From the NCBI GenBank assembly GCA_020634795.1, contig JACKAZ010000003.1, positions 124,001 to 188,000 on the forward strand: a stretch of DNA of 64,000 bases, given 5' to 3'. Below are positions 49,895-58,756 of the stretch, in pieces. This stretch comes from Ardenticatenales bacterium (GTDB taxonomy: Bacteria; Chloroflexota; Anaerolineae; Ardenticatenales; Ardenticatenaceae). Below the pieces are notes generated by a model, which saw only the letters and a list, made by a program, of their open reading frames with translations, had not been told where the DNA came from and made no database searches. Made by a program: the position numbers and the translations under genes. How positions within the stretch are numbered: the stretch's first letter is position 1; every line of letters starts with the position of its first letter.

Positions 49895-52690
49895 TTACCC
49901 CGTGGTGCCCAGACCACTGGCGATGGAGTTCACCAGCAGGAGCAGATTTTGAAGCCGTGCATCCGCCTCCTCCCCCTTCCCCTCTGTCTGACGAAGTGCC
50001 CGCCACTGCCGGAGCTGCTCGATCTGTTTGTGGTGAAGCGTCTGGAGGCGCGGTTCGCGCAGGCTGAGGGTGAAGTTGATGTTGGGCCGTCGTTCGGAAA
50101 GGGGCCCCCCGTAGATCTGCGCCAGCATTGCCGATGTACGGTCAAACTCGTCGAGGATCAGCCCTAGCAGCTGCTCACGCGCGGTGTCGTCCGTCACCAA
50201 CGCCGCGTACTCCTGCATCAGCCCCCGATGGGCGGTCGCGATGCTGGTCGCGGCATTGCTGACAACGTAATGCCACGGTGCCCAAGTATAGAGCGAGTGG
50301 CGCAAAGCGTCGAAGTCGGCGGGCGATGCGTCCTTCAGGGCGTGCAGGGCGGAGCCGACGCCGTACCAGCCAGAGAGGTAGAAGCGGGCTTGGCTCCAGC
50401 TAAAGACCCACGGGATCGCGCGCAGATCGTCCAACGTTTGCTGACCCGTGCGGCGGGCGGGGCGCGAGCCGATTCGGCTCGATTCGATCACATCGATGGG
50501 CGTTGCTTGACGGAAGAAGGGCAAGAAGCCCTCGCTGTGGAGCAACTGTTCGTAGGCGGCGCGGCTCGTCTGCGCCAACCGATCCATCACCGCTTCGAGC
50601 GGATGCGCCTCCTCTTGGGTCGCGCGGTGGCGCAACGTGCTGCCCACCGTGCCCGCCAGCAGCAGCTCCAGATTGTGGGCGGCGGTGCGCGGGTTGGCAT
50701 ATTGCTGCGCGATGCTCTCCCCCTGCACCGTCAGCCGAAGATCGCCGCCGACCGCGCCACGGGGCAACGCTTTGATGAAACGGTGCGTCGGCCCCGCCCC
50801 CCGACTGATCGTCCCGCCGCGCCCGTGGAAGAAGCGGAGCCGCGTGCCGTGCGCCCGCCCCACCCTTACCATCGCTTCTTGGGCGCGGTACAGGCTCCAC
50901 AGGCTGGCCACGATGCCCCCATCCTTGTTGCTGTCGCTGTAGCCCACCATGACTTGCTGCACCGGTTCGCGTTGGCCCGCTTCTGCCTGCAGGTGGGCCA
51001 GCGTCCGCTGGGTGATCGGTTCCGACAGGAAGGCGTCAAGGATATCGGCGCTGCCCCGCAGATCGTCGATCGTCTCGAAGAGGGGGACGATGGGCAGCAG
51101 GCCGTGCTCTCCCCCGTCACTGTAGCCGAGCAGCCCCACTTCGCGCGCCAGCAGGTAGACGACGAGCAAATCGGAGAGCGAGCGGGTCATGCTGACGATC
51201 AGGGCGCCGAGGCCGTGGCTGCCATGCACGGCGATCTGCGCGGCGAGCACACGGTAACAGTCGAGCAACGCCGTCGCCTCTGGCCCCAGCGCGATGTTTG
51301 GCCGCGTAAAGGGACGACGGGAGCCAAGCTCCGCACGAATGAAGGCCAATCGCTTTGCTTCGGGCCAGTTCGGGAAGTCGCAGTCGGCAGCCCCCGACGC
51401 TTCGAGCAGTTGGGCCATCGCCAGATCGTGGAAGCGGCTGTTCTGACGGATATCGACCGCCGCCAGATGGAAGCCGAAGCTCTGGACGGTGCGAATGACC
51501 GGCTCCAGATCTTGCGTGGCCAACCGGCCCGCGCCCACCGCGTCCAACGCGCGGTGGAGCAACTGAAGATCGTCGAGCAGTTCGCCGGAACGCCGATAGC
51601 TCAGCGCCGATGTGCCGTCTGTATCTGCATCAGGGAGGCGTGCGATGACCAGATTGAGCATCTGCCGCCACGGCTCGTCGGGGTTGCGCTGCAGGGCCGC
51701 GTGCCCCGCCGCGCCCAGCCGCTCGGCATGGGTGCTGATGAAATCCCGCAGCGGCGCCGGTGGCGCTTGCAGCCATTCGGACAGGCTGAGCTGCTTCACG
51801 AGCGCGATGAGCTGTTCGCGGATCAACGAGAGGGCATTGTCTCGCATCAGGCCAAGTGTGTCGCGTGTCACCGCCGCCGTCACGAAGGGGTGGCCGTCGC
51901 GGTCGCCGCCCACCCAGTCGCCGAAGGTCACGCGGGGCAGTTGGCTCGGCTGATCGAGATCGGTCAGATCGAAGCCTACGTTCTGCCACGCCTGCCGTAG
52001 CCGCCGGTCAACGATCGGGATCACATTCGGGAAGGCGTTACGGAGATAGTAGAGAACGTTGCGCAGCTCGGAGCTGACGTCGGGCTTTTCCAAGAAGATA
52101 TCCCCCGTCCGCCACAGCCGCTCCAGCTCCCCTTGGATCGCCTCGCGGATCTCCTGTTGCTCGAAGGGCGTGTACATCTGATTTTCGCGCTGGACCAGCA
52201 ACAGGTAGAGGTGGCGATAATGATCGAGTACCGTGGCACGCTTGGCCTCGGTGGGGTGGCCGGTCAGCACCGGTTCAACGCGCACATCGGGCAGGGCGGC
52301 GGCGATCTCGGCCCCCGCCACCCCCAGCGCTTTGAGTTGCCCCAAGTTTTGCTCCCACGAGCCATTTTCCGACGCCAGTTCGCCCTGCGCTTCCACTGCA
52401 CGGCGCTGCTGCACCGCCGCATTTTCCTCCACCAGGTTGAGCAGTTGAAAGGCGATCGAATAGGCTTGGGCGAGACGGGCGATGGACGTTTCGGTCGTCG
52501 GTGTCTCCGTTTCACCCACCCACGGCAGTAGCCGCGCGATCTCCGTTTCCCCCACGTCCCTCAACATCGACTGAAAACATTCCAGCAAAAAGTACAGATC
52601 GCCCACCACCTTTTCGGCCTGAGGCGGCCCGGCGCTGGCAATTTCGGGTCGGCGGTCGCGGCGGTTCTGAGGCGACAGTGGGTTTTTCAT
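49895..52690 (-). CDS. ppc: Phosphoenolpyruvate carboxylase
   Basis: A 931-residue PEP carboxylase that makes oxaloacetate from PEP and bicarbonate. The catalytic histidine is in VEPVLTGHPTEAKR near residue 146. Further conserved segments are FGDWVGGDRDGHPFV, VMVGYSDSNKDGG, the flexible loop FHGRGGTISRGAGPTH and GSRPARR. The C-terminus ends VNSIASGLGTTG, a variant of the usual RNTG. GGAGG lies seven bases before the ATG at 52690; a TTG six bases upstream is an alternative. In phototrophic Chloroflexota it supports anaplerotic carbon fixation. It stands alone. Confidence 0.97.
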   Translation of the reverse strand: MKNPLSPQNRRDRRPEIASAGPPQAEKVVGDLYFLLECFQSMLRDVGETEIARLLPWVGETETPTTETSIARLAQAYSIAFQLLNLVEENAAVQQRRAVEAQGELASENGSWEQNLGQLKALGVAGAEIAAALPDVRVEPVLTGHPTEAKRATVLDHYRHLYLLLVQRENQMYTPFEQQEIREAIQGELERLWRTGDIFLEKPDVSSELRNVLYYLRNAFPNVIPIVDRRLRQAWQNVGFDLTDLDQPSQLPRVTFGDWVGGDRDGHPFVTAAVTRDTLGLMRDNALSLIREQLIALVKQLSLSEWLQAPPAPLRDFISTHAERLGAAGHAALQRNPDEPWRQMLNLVIARLPDADTDGTSALSYRRSGELLDDLQLLHRALDAVGAGRLATQDLEPVIRTVQSFGFHLAAVDIRQNSRFHDLAMAQLLEASGAADCDFPNWPEAKRLAFIRAELGSRRPFTRPNIALGPEATALLDCYRVLAAQIAVHGSHGLGALIVSMTRSLSDLLVVYLLAREVGLLGYSDGGEHGLLPIVPLFETIDDLRGSADILDAFLSEPITQRTLAHLQAEAGQREPVQQVMVGYSDSNKDGGIVASLWSLYRAQEAMVRVGRAHGTRLRFFHGRGGTISRGAGPTHRFIKALPRGAVGGDLRLTVQGESIAQQYANPRTAAHNLELLLAGTVGSTLRHRATQEEAHPLEAVMDRLAQTSRAAYEQLLHSEGFLPFFRQATPIDVIESSRIGSRPARRTGQQTLDDLRAIPWVFSWSQARFYLSGWYGVGSALHALKDASPADFDALRHSLYTWAPWHYVVSNAATSIATAHRGLMQEYAALVTDDTAREQLLGLILDEFDRTSAMLAQIYGGPLSERRPNINFTLSLREPRLQTLHHKQIEQLRQWRALRQTEGKGEEADARLQNLLLLVNSIASGLGTTG

Positions 52691-52706
52691 GGGCAACCTC
52701 CGGAGG

Positions 52707-52762
52707 GGTCATGGGTGCATGGGGCCTGGTGAATGGTGCATGGTGCATGGTAAATTGGGAGT
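52707..52762. repeat. Degenerate heptamer array (GTGCATG)
   Basis: Several copies of GGTGCAT and variants just upstream of ppc. The unit is the reverse complement of the CACCATG heptamer at 1446-1541. Confidence 0.7.
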
Positions 52763-52900
52763 GGGGGATGCTCGATTGTAGCATGAGGGATCGTGCCATC
52801 GCGGTGCAATCTGGGTGCGGTGCATAATTTGATGAGACACAATCACATTGTTCCCGCTAGTGGCAAGCCGATTGCTGATCGCTCGGCTTCTTCGTGATGC

Positions 52901-53941
52901 TCAACCGCCCGCCTGGGGCAGGAGCAGCGGGCCATCCGCGGTATCTTGCACCGTCCAGCCCTGCTGTTCGATGGCGTCGCGTAGCGCGTCGGCTTGCTGC
53001 CAGTTGCGTTGAGCGCGGGCGGCGCTGCGGGCGGCGGCCAGCGCTTGTACGTCGGCGGGTGGTTGCGGCGCGGCAGGGTTGGCGTTGCGCTGCGCGTCGA
53101 TCTGCGCCCAACGCCCCGCCGGAAGCCGCGCTTCGTCGGCGGGCAGGTGGAAGGGGCCGAGTTCGGTGATCGGGAACCGTTGCCCACTGCGGTAAGTCCG
53201 CGTTCGGTCGTTGTTCAGAATCGTTGTATCCCCCTGGCCCAATACTTGGCAGTGCGCGTTGGCGACATCAACGACCAACGCGGTATGTTCATCGATGCCC
53301 ACGATGGTCGCCTGTGCCGGCAGCAGCGCTTGCATCTGGGCGAACCGCCCTTGACCCAAGTAGCAACGTCGGGTATCCAGGCGGTCGCCCCCGTCGCGGT
53401 TGTTCCAGTGGGGCACGACGACCAGTGAAAGACCGTAATCCGCGAAGAAATCAAGCCCATCCTTCCAATGTAAATCCTCCCCGACTTTGTAGATTTCGTA
53501 GACCGGCAGCGCATAACGGCTGGCGGCGATGGTACTGGCGCTGGCCAGCACGAGCGCCGCCCCGCGCCGTTGCTGGGCGCGGAGCAGCGTCCAAGCCCGC
53601 GTGTCGCGCAGGTGGCGCACGGCGTAGCTGGGACTGCCCGCGCCCATAAAGAGCGTGTTGGCGTGGTGCAGCGGCGCCAACAGTGCCGGATCATCGGCAG
53701 CGCTGTGATTGCGGGCGGGAATGATCTCGATCTGCGGGTCGTGGTTCTGCAGACGGTGACGCAAGAAGTCGGCCACATCGCCCGCGACCTGTGCAGAATT
53801 TGGCTCGAAGCCTGCGGGCGTTTCAAGGATCGCTACCTGCGGACGCTCCTCGCGCTGCGAGAAGAGCCATTCCCACGTCTTGCGACCGCTGGCGCTGATC
53901 TCGCCCGATCCAAAGAGAATGATGGGGCCGGGGCTGTTCAT
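52901..53941 (-). CDS. Cyanophycinase-like (S51) protein fused to a CysRS-type C-terminal domain
   Basis: A 346-residue protein. Residues 1-275 follow the class I glutamine-amidotransferase-like fold of peptidase S51/cyanophycinase: IILFGSGEISASGRKTWEWL, then ANTLFMGAGSPSYAVRHLRD, a nucleophile-elbow-like LASASTIAA, and TIVGIDEHTALVVDV. Residues about 295-346 match the helical C-terminal domain of cysteinyl-tRNA synthetase: LAAARSAARAQRNWQQADAL, RDAIEQQGWTVQDT and ADGP. GGAGA lies upstream of the ATG. Peptidase activity is unproven; the tail suggests RNA binding. Confidence 0.75.
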   Translation of the reverse strand: MNSPGPIILFGSGEISASGRKTWEWLFSQREERPQVAILETPAGFEPNSAQVAGDVADFLRHRLQNHDPQIEIIPARNHSAADDPALLAPLHHANTLFMGAGSPSYAVRHLRDTRAWTLLRAQQRRGAALVLASASTIAASRYALPVYEIYKVGEDLHWKDGLDFFADYGLSLVVVPHWNNRDGGDRLDTRRCYLGQGRFAQMQALLPAQATIVGIDEHTALVVDVANAHCQVLGQGDTTILNNDRTRTYRSGQRFPITELGPFHLPADEARLPAGRWAQIDAQRNANPAAPQPPADVQALAAARSAARAQRNWQQADALRDAIEQQGWTVQDTADGPLLLPQAGG

Positions 53942-53963
53942 GGGGCTCTCCGAAAAAGGGGGG

Positions 53964-54061
53964 GGAGTTTTGTGAGTTTTGTGAGTTTTATGAGTTTTGT
54001 GAGTTTTATGAGTTTTGTGAGTTTTATGAGTTTTGTGAGTTTTATGAGTTTTATGAGTTTT
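53964..54061. repeat. Nonamer tandem array (GAGTTTTGT / GAGTTTTAT)
   Basis: About eleven units of nine bases alternating GAGTTTTGT and GAGTTTTAT. The same array resumes at 54143-54158 on the far side of an inserted hairpin element. Confidence 0.9.
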
Positions 54062-54142
54062 ATACCAATTTGAACTGGGAGGAGTGCATTGTCTAGGGTG
54101 AAATCACCTCTATAATGCAACCCTGTCAATCCGATTTGGTAT
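54062..54142. mobile_element. 81-bp full-length hairpin element interrupting the nonamer array
   Basis: The termini are ATACCAA and TTGGTAT. The two 40-base halves are imperfect reverse complements throughout, sharing for example GTGCATT with AATGCA and, at the centre, GGTGA-AA-TCACC. It interrupts the GAGTTTTAT array, which continues as TATGAGTTTTGTGAG on the right, and TTAT may be duplicated at both edges. No coding capacity. It resembles a non-autonomous palindromic (MITE- or REP-like) element. The rest of the gap to 54332 shows nothing. Confidence 0.6.
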
Positions 54143-54332
54143 TATGAGTTTTGTGAGTTCTCTACGGGACGGAAAGTGCGTTTTACGAGTGATCACCCAA
54201 ATTGAATGTGGGTCCGAAAGTGGCTGGTAGAGAGTGACTTCAAAGCATTAGCTTAGTTTCTACCGCATACTTATGACCATTCAACGGCATTTTCGTTATG
54301 ACTCAAAGCCGAGGCAAAGCAATTCTCTATCT

Positions 54333-55202
54333 CTATCCGCCGCCTTTCACTGTTCGGTTTTCGTTCCAACGCGCCACCGTTTCCAAAAAGAGGTCGGCGA
54401 GAACATCGGGCCGATGGACGTGAATGTCGTGATGCGTGTGGGGGAAGTAGCGAATCGTCACTTGGGAAAGCCCCGTCTCGGCGGCTGCCAGCCCGGCGGC
54501 GCGCCCGCTGGCGGCGGTACTTTCGGGTGTGCCCGCCACCGTGATCAGCACCGGTGCGCTGAGCTGCGGATAGAGCGATGCGGGGCGCTGTTCCCAGAGG
54601 GCGTGTAGAATCTTCATGTGGTTGGGAATCGAAAGGCAGCGCCGGATCGTGCCATCATCGCACGTTTGAAAGTTGTCGAGCGTGGCTTGGATCCCTTCTT
54701 CCGACCAGTCGGGGTTGGTGTGGCGTAACATCGCTTCCAACTCGCTGCGGGCCATGCCGTCCATTTCGGGCGGGCGCAGCCGTGCCTCCACCTCCGACCA
54801 ACGCTGCTGGCCCTCGCCGTGCAGGTCGATGAAACCGCCATCGACGAAGGCCACGGCGCGTACCTGTTCGGGGTAGCGGGCGGCGAAGTCGAGCACCACG
54901 TTGCCGCCCCACGATTGCCCCACCACGATGGGCCGATCAAGGCCCAACGCGGCGATGAGCGCGGCCAAATCGCGGCTGAGCGTGGCAAAATCGTAGCCCG
55001 ACGACGGTTTGTCGCTGCGACCGTGGCCACGTTGGTCCAGTGCCACGACGTGGTGGCCTGCCGCGCTTAGCCGCGCCGCGACCTGTGACCACGTGCGGGC
55101 GTTGCTGGAGAGGCCGTGCAGCAACAGAATGGGCAAGCCTGGGCCGGGCCATTCCAGCAGATGCAACGAAAGTCCGTTGACGGTGACAAAGCGGCTTTGC
55201 AT
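54333..55202 (-). CDS. Alpha/beta hydrolase
   Basis: A 289-residue hydrolase. It has LLLHGLSSNARTWSQVA, LDQRGHGRSDKP and a nucleophile serine in VVGQSWGGNVV near residue 98. The histidine is probably in YFPHTHHDIHVHRPD near residue 262, an unusually histidine-rich stretch. No signal peptide is seen. AAGGAA lies upstream of the ATG at 55202; the open frame extends into the repeat region, which is not coding. Substrate is unknown. Confidence 0.88.
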   Translation of the reverse strand: MQSRFVTVNGLSLHLLEWPGPGLPILLLHGLSSNARTWSQVAARLSAAGHHVVALDQRGHGRSDKPSSGYDFATLSRDLAALIAALGLDRPIVVGQSWGGNVVLDFAARYPEQVRAVAFVDGGFIDLHGEGQQRWSEVEARLRPPEMDGMARSELEAMLRHTNPDWSEEGIQATLDNFQTCDDGTIRRCLSIPNHMKILHALWEQRPASLYPQLSAPVLITVAGTPESTAASGRAAGLAAAETGLSQVTIRYFPHTHHDIHVHRPDVLADLFLETVARWNENRTVKGGG

Positions 55203-55289
55203 GGGCAATTCCTTGTAGGCGCGGGGAACAGCAGGATTGTATCGGATGGGACGCTGGGGCCAAAGGTTACGGGCTGAGGAGGGGGGGGT

Positions 55290-55441
55290 GGGGCAAGGTG
55301 CAAGGTGCATGGGGCATGGGGGTGCGGGGGCGATCGTGCTGCGGAGAGCGGGGGAGGGTGGGGGGTGCAAGGTGCAAGGTGCAAGGTGCAAGGTGCATGG
55401 TGCATGGGGGTGCGGGGGCGATCGCGCTGCGGAGAGCGGGG
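55290..55441. repeat. Heptamer arrays with an internal direct duplication
   Basis: Runs of GGTGCAA and GGTGCAT heptamers occur at 55296-55320 and 55362-55408. Each is followed by nearly the same 40-base phrase (GTGCGGGGGCGATCG to CGGAGAGCGGGG), so the whole block is duplicated at a distance of about 85 bases. Confidence 0.8.
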
Positions 55442-55532
55442 CGATGGGGACAGGAAGGGGTGGGGGATCAATGTTGAGGTGTCGGCGCGGGGGATGTCGA
55501 TGGCCCCCGCGCCGACGGTTGCCGCGTGGCGA

Positions 55533-56831
55533 TCAGCGTTCGGCGCCGAGCGCGTAGGCAGGGATTTCTGTGTTGGAGGCTGCGGCCTCGGCATTGAGCG
55601 CGTCGATGTCCAGCATCGTCAGGCCGTCCGGCACGTCGCCCGTGCTCTGGTAGACGAGCAGCGCAAAGGCGCCCAGCGCTTCGAACGGGGTGAAGTCACA
55701 GTGACCATATCGTGCAATGGGAATGGTCGTCAGGTTGTCCCCCGCGCCCGCCGCATTCACTTTCGCGCGATAGAGCAGTTGGTGCCAATACGGAATTTGC
55801 TCATCCAACGTGGTGTGCATGTTGACGACGGGGATCGTCAGATTGCCGCTGGTCTGGTACTGTGGCACGGTCAGGAAGGTGCTGAGGTCGGGGGCGATGC
55901 GCTGCACGCTTTGGTTCAGCAGCGGGTCGTTGCTGGAGCCGCTGTAGATGCGTCGCTGGTTCCCAAAGGCGTTCCCGTTGAGCTTGGCGTTGGCGTCGTT
56001 CGTGGCAAAAACACTGTACCACGCGATGGTTTCGACCGTGTTTTCCACCGTGGAAAAGTCGTTGGGGTCGTAGGCAGCACGCGCAACCTGCACCAGCTCC
56101 AGCGCGGCTTGTGGATCATTGGCGATCGCCTGTTGGACGGCGGGCAGATAGATAGTCTCCCAGTTGTTGATCACAAAGTTGGGGATATTGATCGGACTGC
56201 CCGGCAGCACGCCCGGGAAGTAGTAGTCGAAAAGCACCCGTCCGTCGCCGAAGTAATTGATCTGCGCGCGGAAGTTGCCGACCGGCCCGCAGAGCGCGAG
56301 TGCCCCGTCGAACAGTTCGGGCGACTGCTCGGCCAACAGGGTGCTGATGATGCCGCCCTCGGAGGCGCCGGTCAGGAAGGTGTGATCGGGCGCTTGGCCT
56401 GCCACGGCCGGGAAGGCTGCCACCAGCTCGCGCATGTCGTCGGCCCCCTCCAGAATCGCCAAACCGTTCACGCGGTAGCTGGTGGTGGCGAAAGCGTAGC
56501 CGAGGGCCTGCACCACATCCGGTAGGTATAGGCTGCCCAGATAGAGGTTCTGGAAGCCGAGCGGCTCGTTGAAGGCGGTGTAGCCGTGTGCCCAGAGGAC
56601 CACATCCCCATTCCAATCCGAGGCAGGCACGCAGATCAGCCAGAGCGCCCCGCTGGGCAAGACCCCCTCTTGACAACTGTCGGGGAGCGGTTGCCCGCTC
56701 GCCACTTCAATAGGGGGCGCGGCGTGGAGCGAGAGGGGGCGGGCCATCGCCAGCAGGCTAAGCAGCACGACAGTGAGGAAGAGAACAGGCCAGCGGGGGA
56801 CCGTGGCAAAGGCAGAGAGGGTCGTGGACAT
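55533..56831 (-). CDS. Secreted alpha/beta hydrolase
   Basis: A 432-residue protein. The N-terminus is a signal peptide (PVLFLTVVLLSLLAMARPLSLHA) with cleavage likely near residue 38. The hydrolase core has VVLWAHGYTAFNEPLG, a nucleophile in LTGASEGGIIST and a possible histidine in ARYGHCDFTPFEALG. It resembles large secreted esterases or polymer depolymerases but no specific family is certain. Two cysteines near the start of the mature chain could form a disulfide. AAAGGAG lies eight bases before the ATG at 56831. Confidence 0.82.
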   Translation of the reverse strand: MSTTLSAFATVPRWPVLFLTVVLLSLLAMARPLSLHAAPPIEVASGQPLPDSCQEGVLPSGALWLICVPASDWNGDVVLWAHGYTAFNEPLGFQNLYLGSLYLPDVVQALGYAFATTSYRVNGLAILEGADDMRELVAAFPAVAGQAPDHTFLTGASEGGIISTLLAEQSPELFDGALALCGPVGNFRAQINYFGDGRVLFDYYFPGVLPGSPINIPNFVINNWETIYLPAVQQAIANDPQAALELVQVARAAYDPNDFSTVENTVETIAWYSVFATNDANAKLNGNAFGNQRRIYSGSSNDPLLNQSVQRIAPDLSTFLTVPQYQTSGNLTIPVVNMHTTLDEQIPYWHQLLYRAKVNAAGAGDNLTTIPIARYGHCDFTPFEALGAFALLVYQSTGDVPDGLTMLDIDALNAEAAASNTEIPAYALGAER

Positions 56832-57077
56832 GGGCAATGCTCCTTTGCACGCAGATGAGAGGGAATCGCGACCATTGTATAGTAGAAAATAAGGAAGCGA
56901 AAGTGAAGGTGGTGAATTACTGGATAGGGGGTTTGTCAGGAAAGGGGTGGAGGTTTGTATTCAGACAATGAAAACAATTGATTCGATGGCTCTGAAGCCC
57001 ACAAATGAGAACGTTCATATGTACTTCAGCGTGAATCACAGCGGGGTGAGAAATTTGTCGTTTGTGTAATCTCGGTG

Positions 57078-57106
57078 AAAATTGCGACAGCTTCTGTCGT
57101 AATTTT
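57078..57106. promoter_or_regulatory. Long palindrome upstream of the WYL regulator (candidate operator)
   Basis: AAAATTGCGACAG and CTGTCGTAATTTT are 13-base arms matching at 12 positions, around CTT. It lies about 80 bases before the WYL gene. WYL repressors such as BrxR and CapW bind palindromes of this kind at their own promoters. Otherwise the 56832-57184 gap has no gene and is richer in A and T than the DNA before it. Confidence 0.65.
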
Positions 57107-57184
57107 GTTCATACTAAGAAGCGAAAGGCTCTCAACTGATATTTGTAAAGTTACTCCCGAAGCGTTAGGGAATTTGGGGTAGAC

Positions 57185-58123
57185 ATGGCAACAGGCCGTC
57201 TTGATAAGTTAAAAAGGCTCTTCCTAGCACGAGAAGAGGGTTGGTCTAGCCAAGAACTAGCCAATGAATTTGGGGTGAGCCAACGGGTTATACAGCGGGA
57301 TTTGGAAAGCTTGCAAAGTGAGCCGCACAGATTACCGTTGGTACGCGAAGGATGGCGGTGGCGGTTAATGGAAGGTCATCTGTATGAATTGCCTCCCGTG
57401 GTCCTGAGCATTCACCAAGCCGTGGCACTTTATCTGGCGGGGCGTCTACTGGCACGGTACAGCGATGAACATAATCCGCACGTGGTGGCGGCCCTCACTC
57501 AGTTGGGCTCGATATTACCTCATGTGGCGGCGAGACAGGTTGAACAGTCCGCACAAAGTCTTAAATATCGCCACACAAGAGCAGAGATGATTCGGGCTTG
57601 GGAGGCGTTGGCAGAAGGGTGGTTACAACAGCAGAAAGTGCGTGTGCAGTATTATGGGGCTGAGGAGCTGATGGGAGCTGAGATACGTGAAACGGTAGTG
57701 TCACCGTATCTTCTCGAACCATCGAGTTGGGGATTAGCAACTTACGTGATCGGCTACAGTAGCGCTCACGCGGAGGTAAGGACATTCAAAGTAGAGCGTG
57801 TGAAGGAAGCTGAGTTGTTGGACGAGCGTTTCGAGATACCGGTGGGCCTTAATCTACCTGAGATGTTGACAACCGCTTGGAACGTGATGTATGGCGAGAA
57901 GACAGAGCGGGTCGCGCTGCGCTTCTCACCCTCGGTAACATGGCGGGTACGTGAGAGTGAATGGCATCCAAGTCAGCGGATTGAGGACCTTCCAGATGGA
58001 GGCTGCCGCCTTACATTCCAGATCGCCTTCCCGTTCGAGATGAAGCCATGGATACGTCAGTGGGGGAGCGAGGTTGTTGTTGAAGAACCTAGTTGGATGC
58101 GTGAGGAGCTAGATTCTTCATAG
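57185..58123 (+). CDS. WYL-domain transcriptional regulator next to the cas operon
   Basis: A 312-residue regulator. Residues 1-60 are a winged helix-turn-helix (SSQELANEFGVSQRVIQRDLESL). The WYL domain spans about 140-220 (KVRVQYYGAEELMG, VVSPYLLEPSSWGLATYVIG, RTFKVERVKEAELL). A C-terminal WCX domain follows. WYL proteins bind nucleic-acid or nucleotide ligands and control CRISPR, CBASS and BREX defence genes. A long palindrome lies upstream. The last 163 bases recur at 58801-58963 with six differences. Codon use is less GC-rich than in the photosynthesis genes. Confidence 0.9.
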   Translation: MATGRLDKLKRLFLAREEGWSSQELANEFGVSQRVIQRDLESLQSEPHRLPLVREGWRWRLMEGHLYELPPVVLSIHQAVALYLAGRLLARYSDEHNPHVVAALTQLGSILPHVAARQVEQSAQSLKYRHTRAEMIRAWEALAEGWLQQQKVRVQYYGAEELMGAEIRETVVSPYLLEPSSWGLATYVIGYSSAHAEVRTFKVERVKEAELLDERFEIPVGLNLPEMLTTAWNVMYGEKTERVALRFSPSVTWRVRESEWHPSQRIEDLPDGGCRLTFQIAFPFEMKPWIRQWGSEVVVEEPSWMREELDSS

Positions 58124-58511
58124 AATAGCCGGAATAAGCTCTATGACTTCGTCACGAAGCCTTCAACCAGCTAACCATAAATTAAGTACCCTCAGAGCGG
58201 GTCGTGGGTAATGTATAGTCACCCTTACCGATCACTGTTTCAGTATCCTCGAACCAACACATAACCCGTCCTACGGAGAGTTTACAATAATGTGTTGAGT
58301 GTTGCGGCATCACATAATATGGCATTGTAGTGCAGAACGGATTAGTTCCAAACTTCGTCTCGATAACAAGCCAGACTGATAGACGAGTTTCATAAGATAC
58401 GGCTTGCTAAGCCCTATATATGCCCTCAGACAGAACTATTTTGAACTATTAAAGCGACCAACTACACTCCTCCTAGGGTTCGCTTGCCCTTACCGTTCAC
58501 TGGGAGGAATT
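58124..58511. other. Gap after the WYL gene
   Basis: No gene is supported. A 13-base palindrome, CTTCGTCACGAAG, lies at 58147-58159, too short and without a T run to call a terminator. An in-frame TTG at 58404 could extend the next gene upstream. Confidence 0.4.
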
Positions 58512-58748
58512 GTGTACCACGGGTTACGTTCTGAGTATTTACGGCAGCTAACTGAAGCCGATCGAAGACTGGCTGAAATTGACGTTTGGCGGGGAACACT
58601 CGATGCAGAGTATGACGCTCTCGAAGGTTATGCTAGTCGTCTGGCATGTCTATTGAACGAACTTGATGAGGCGCATGCATATTACGAAAGCAATCCCATG
58701 AAAACGCCTGACACAGAGGAGTGCTGTCTATATCATGAAAAAGATTAA
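58512..58748 (+). CDS. Small protein of unknown function between WYL and cas genes
   Basis: A 78-residue, mostly helical and acidic protein beginning at GTG with GGGAGGA five bases upstream, the best start in the frame; a TTG at 58404 would add 36 residues. It contains SEYLRQLTEADRRLAEIDVW and LACLLNELDEAHAYYES, which suggest a helical hairpin or short coiled coil, and ends with two adjacent cysteines. No family is recognised. It lies in the segment that separates the two WYL tails. Confidence 0.5.
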   Translation: MYHGLRSEYLRQLTEADRRLAEIDVWRGTLDAEYDALEGYASRLACLLNELDEAHAYYESNPMKTPDTEECCLYHEKD

Positions 58749-58756
58749 GGCCCAAC

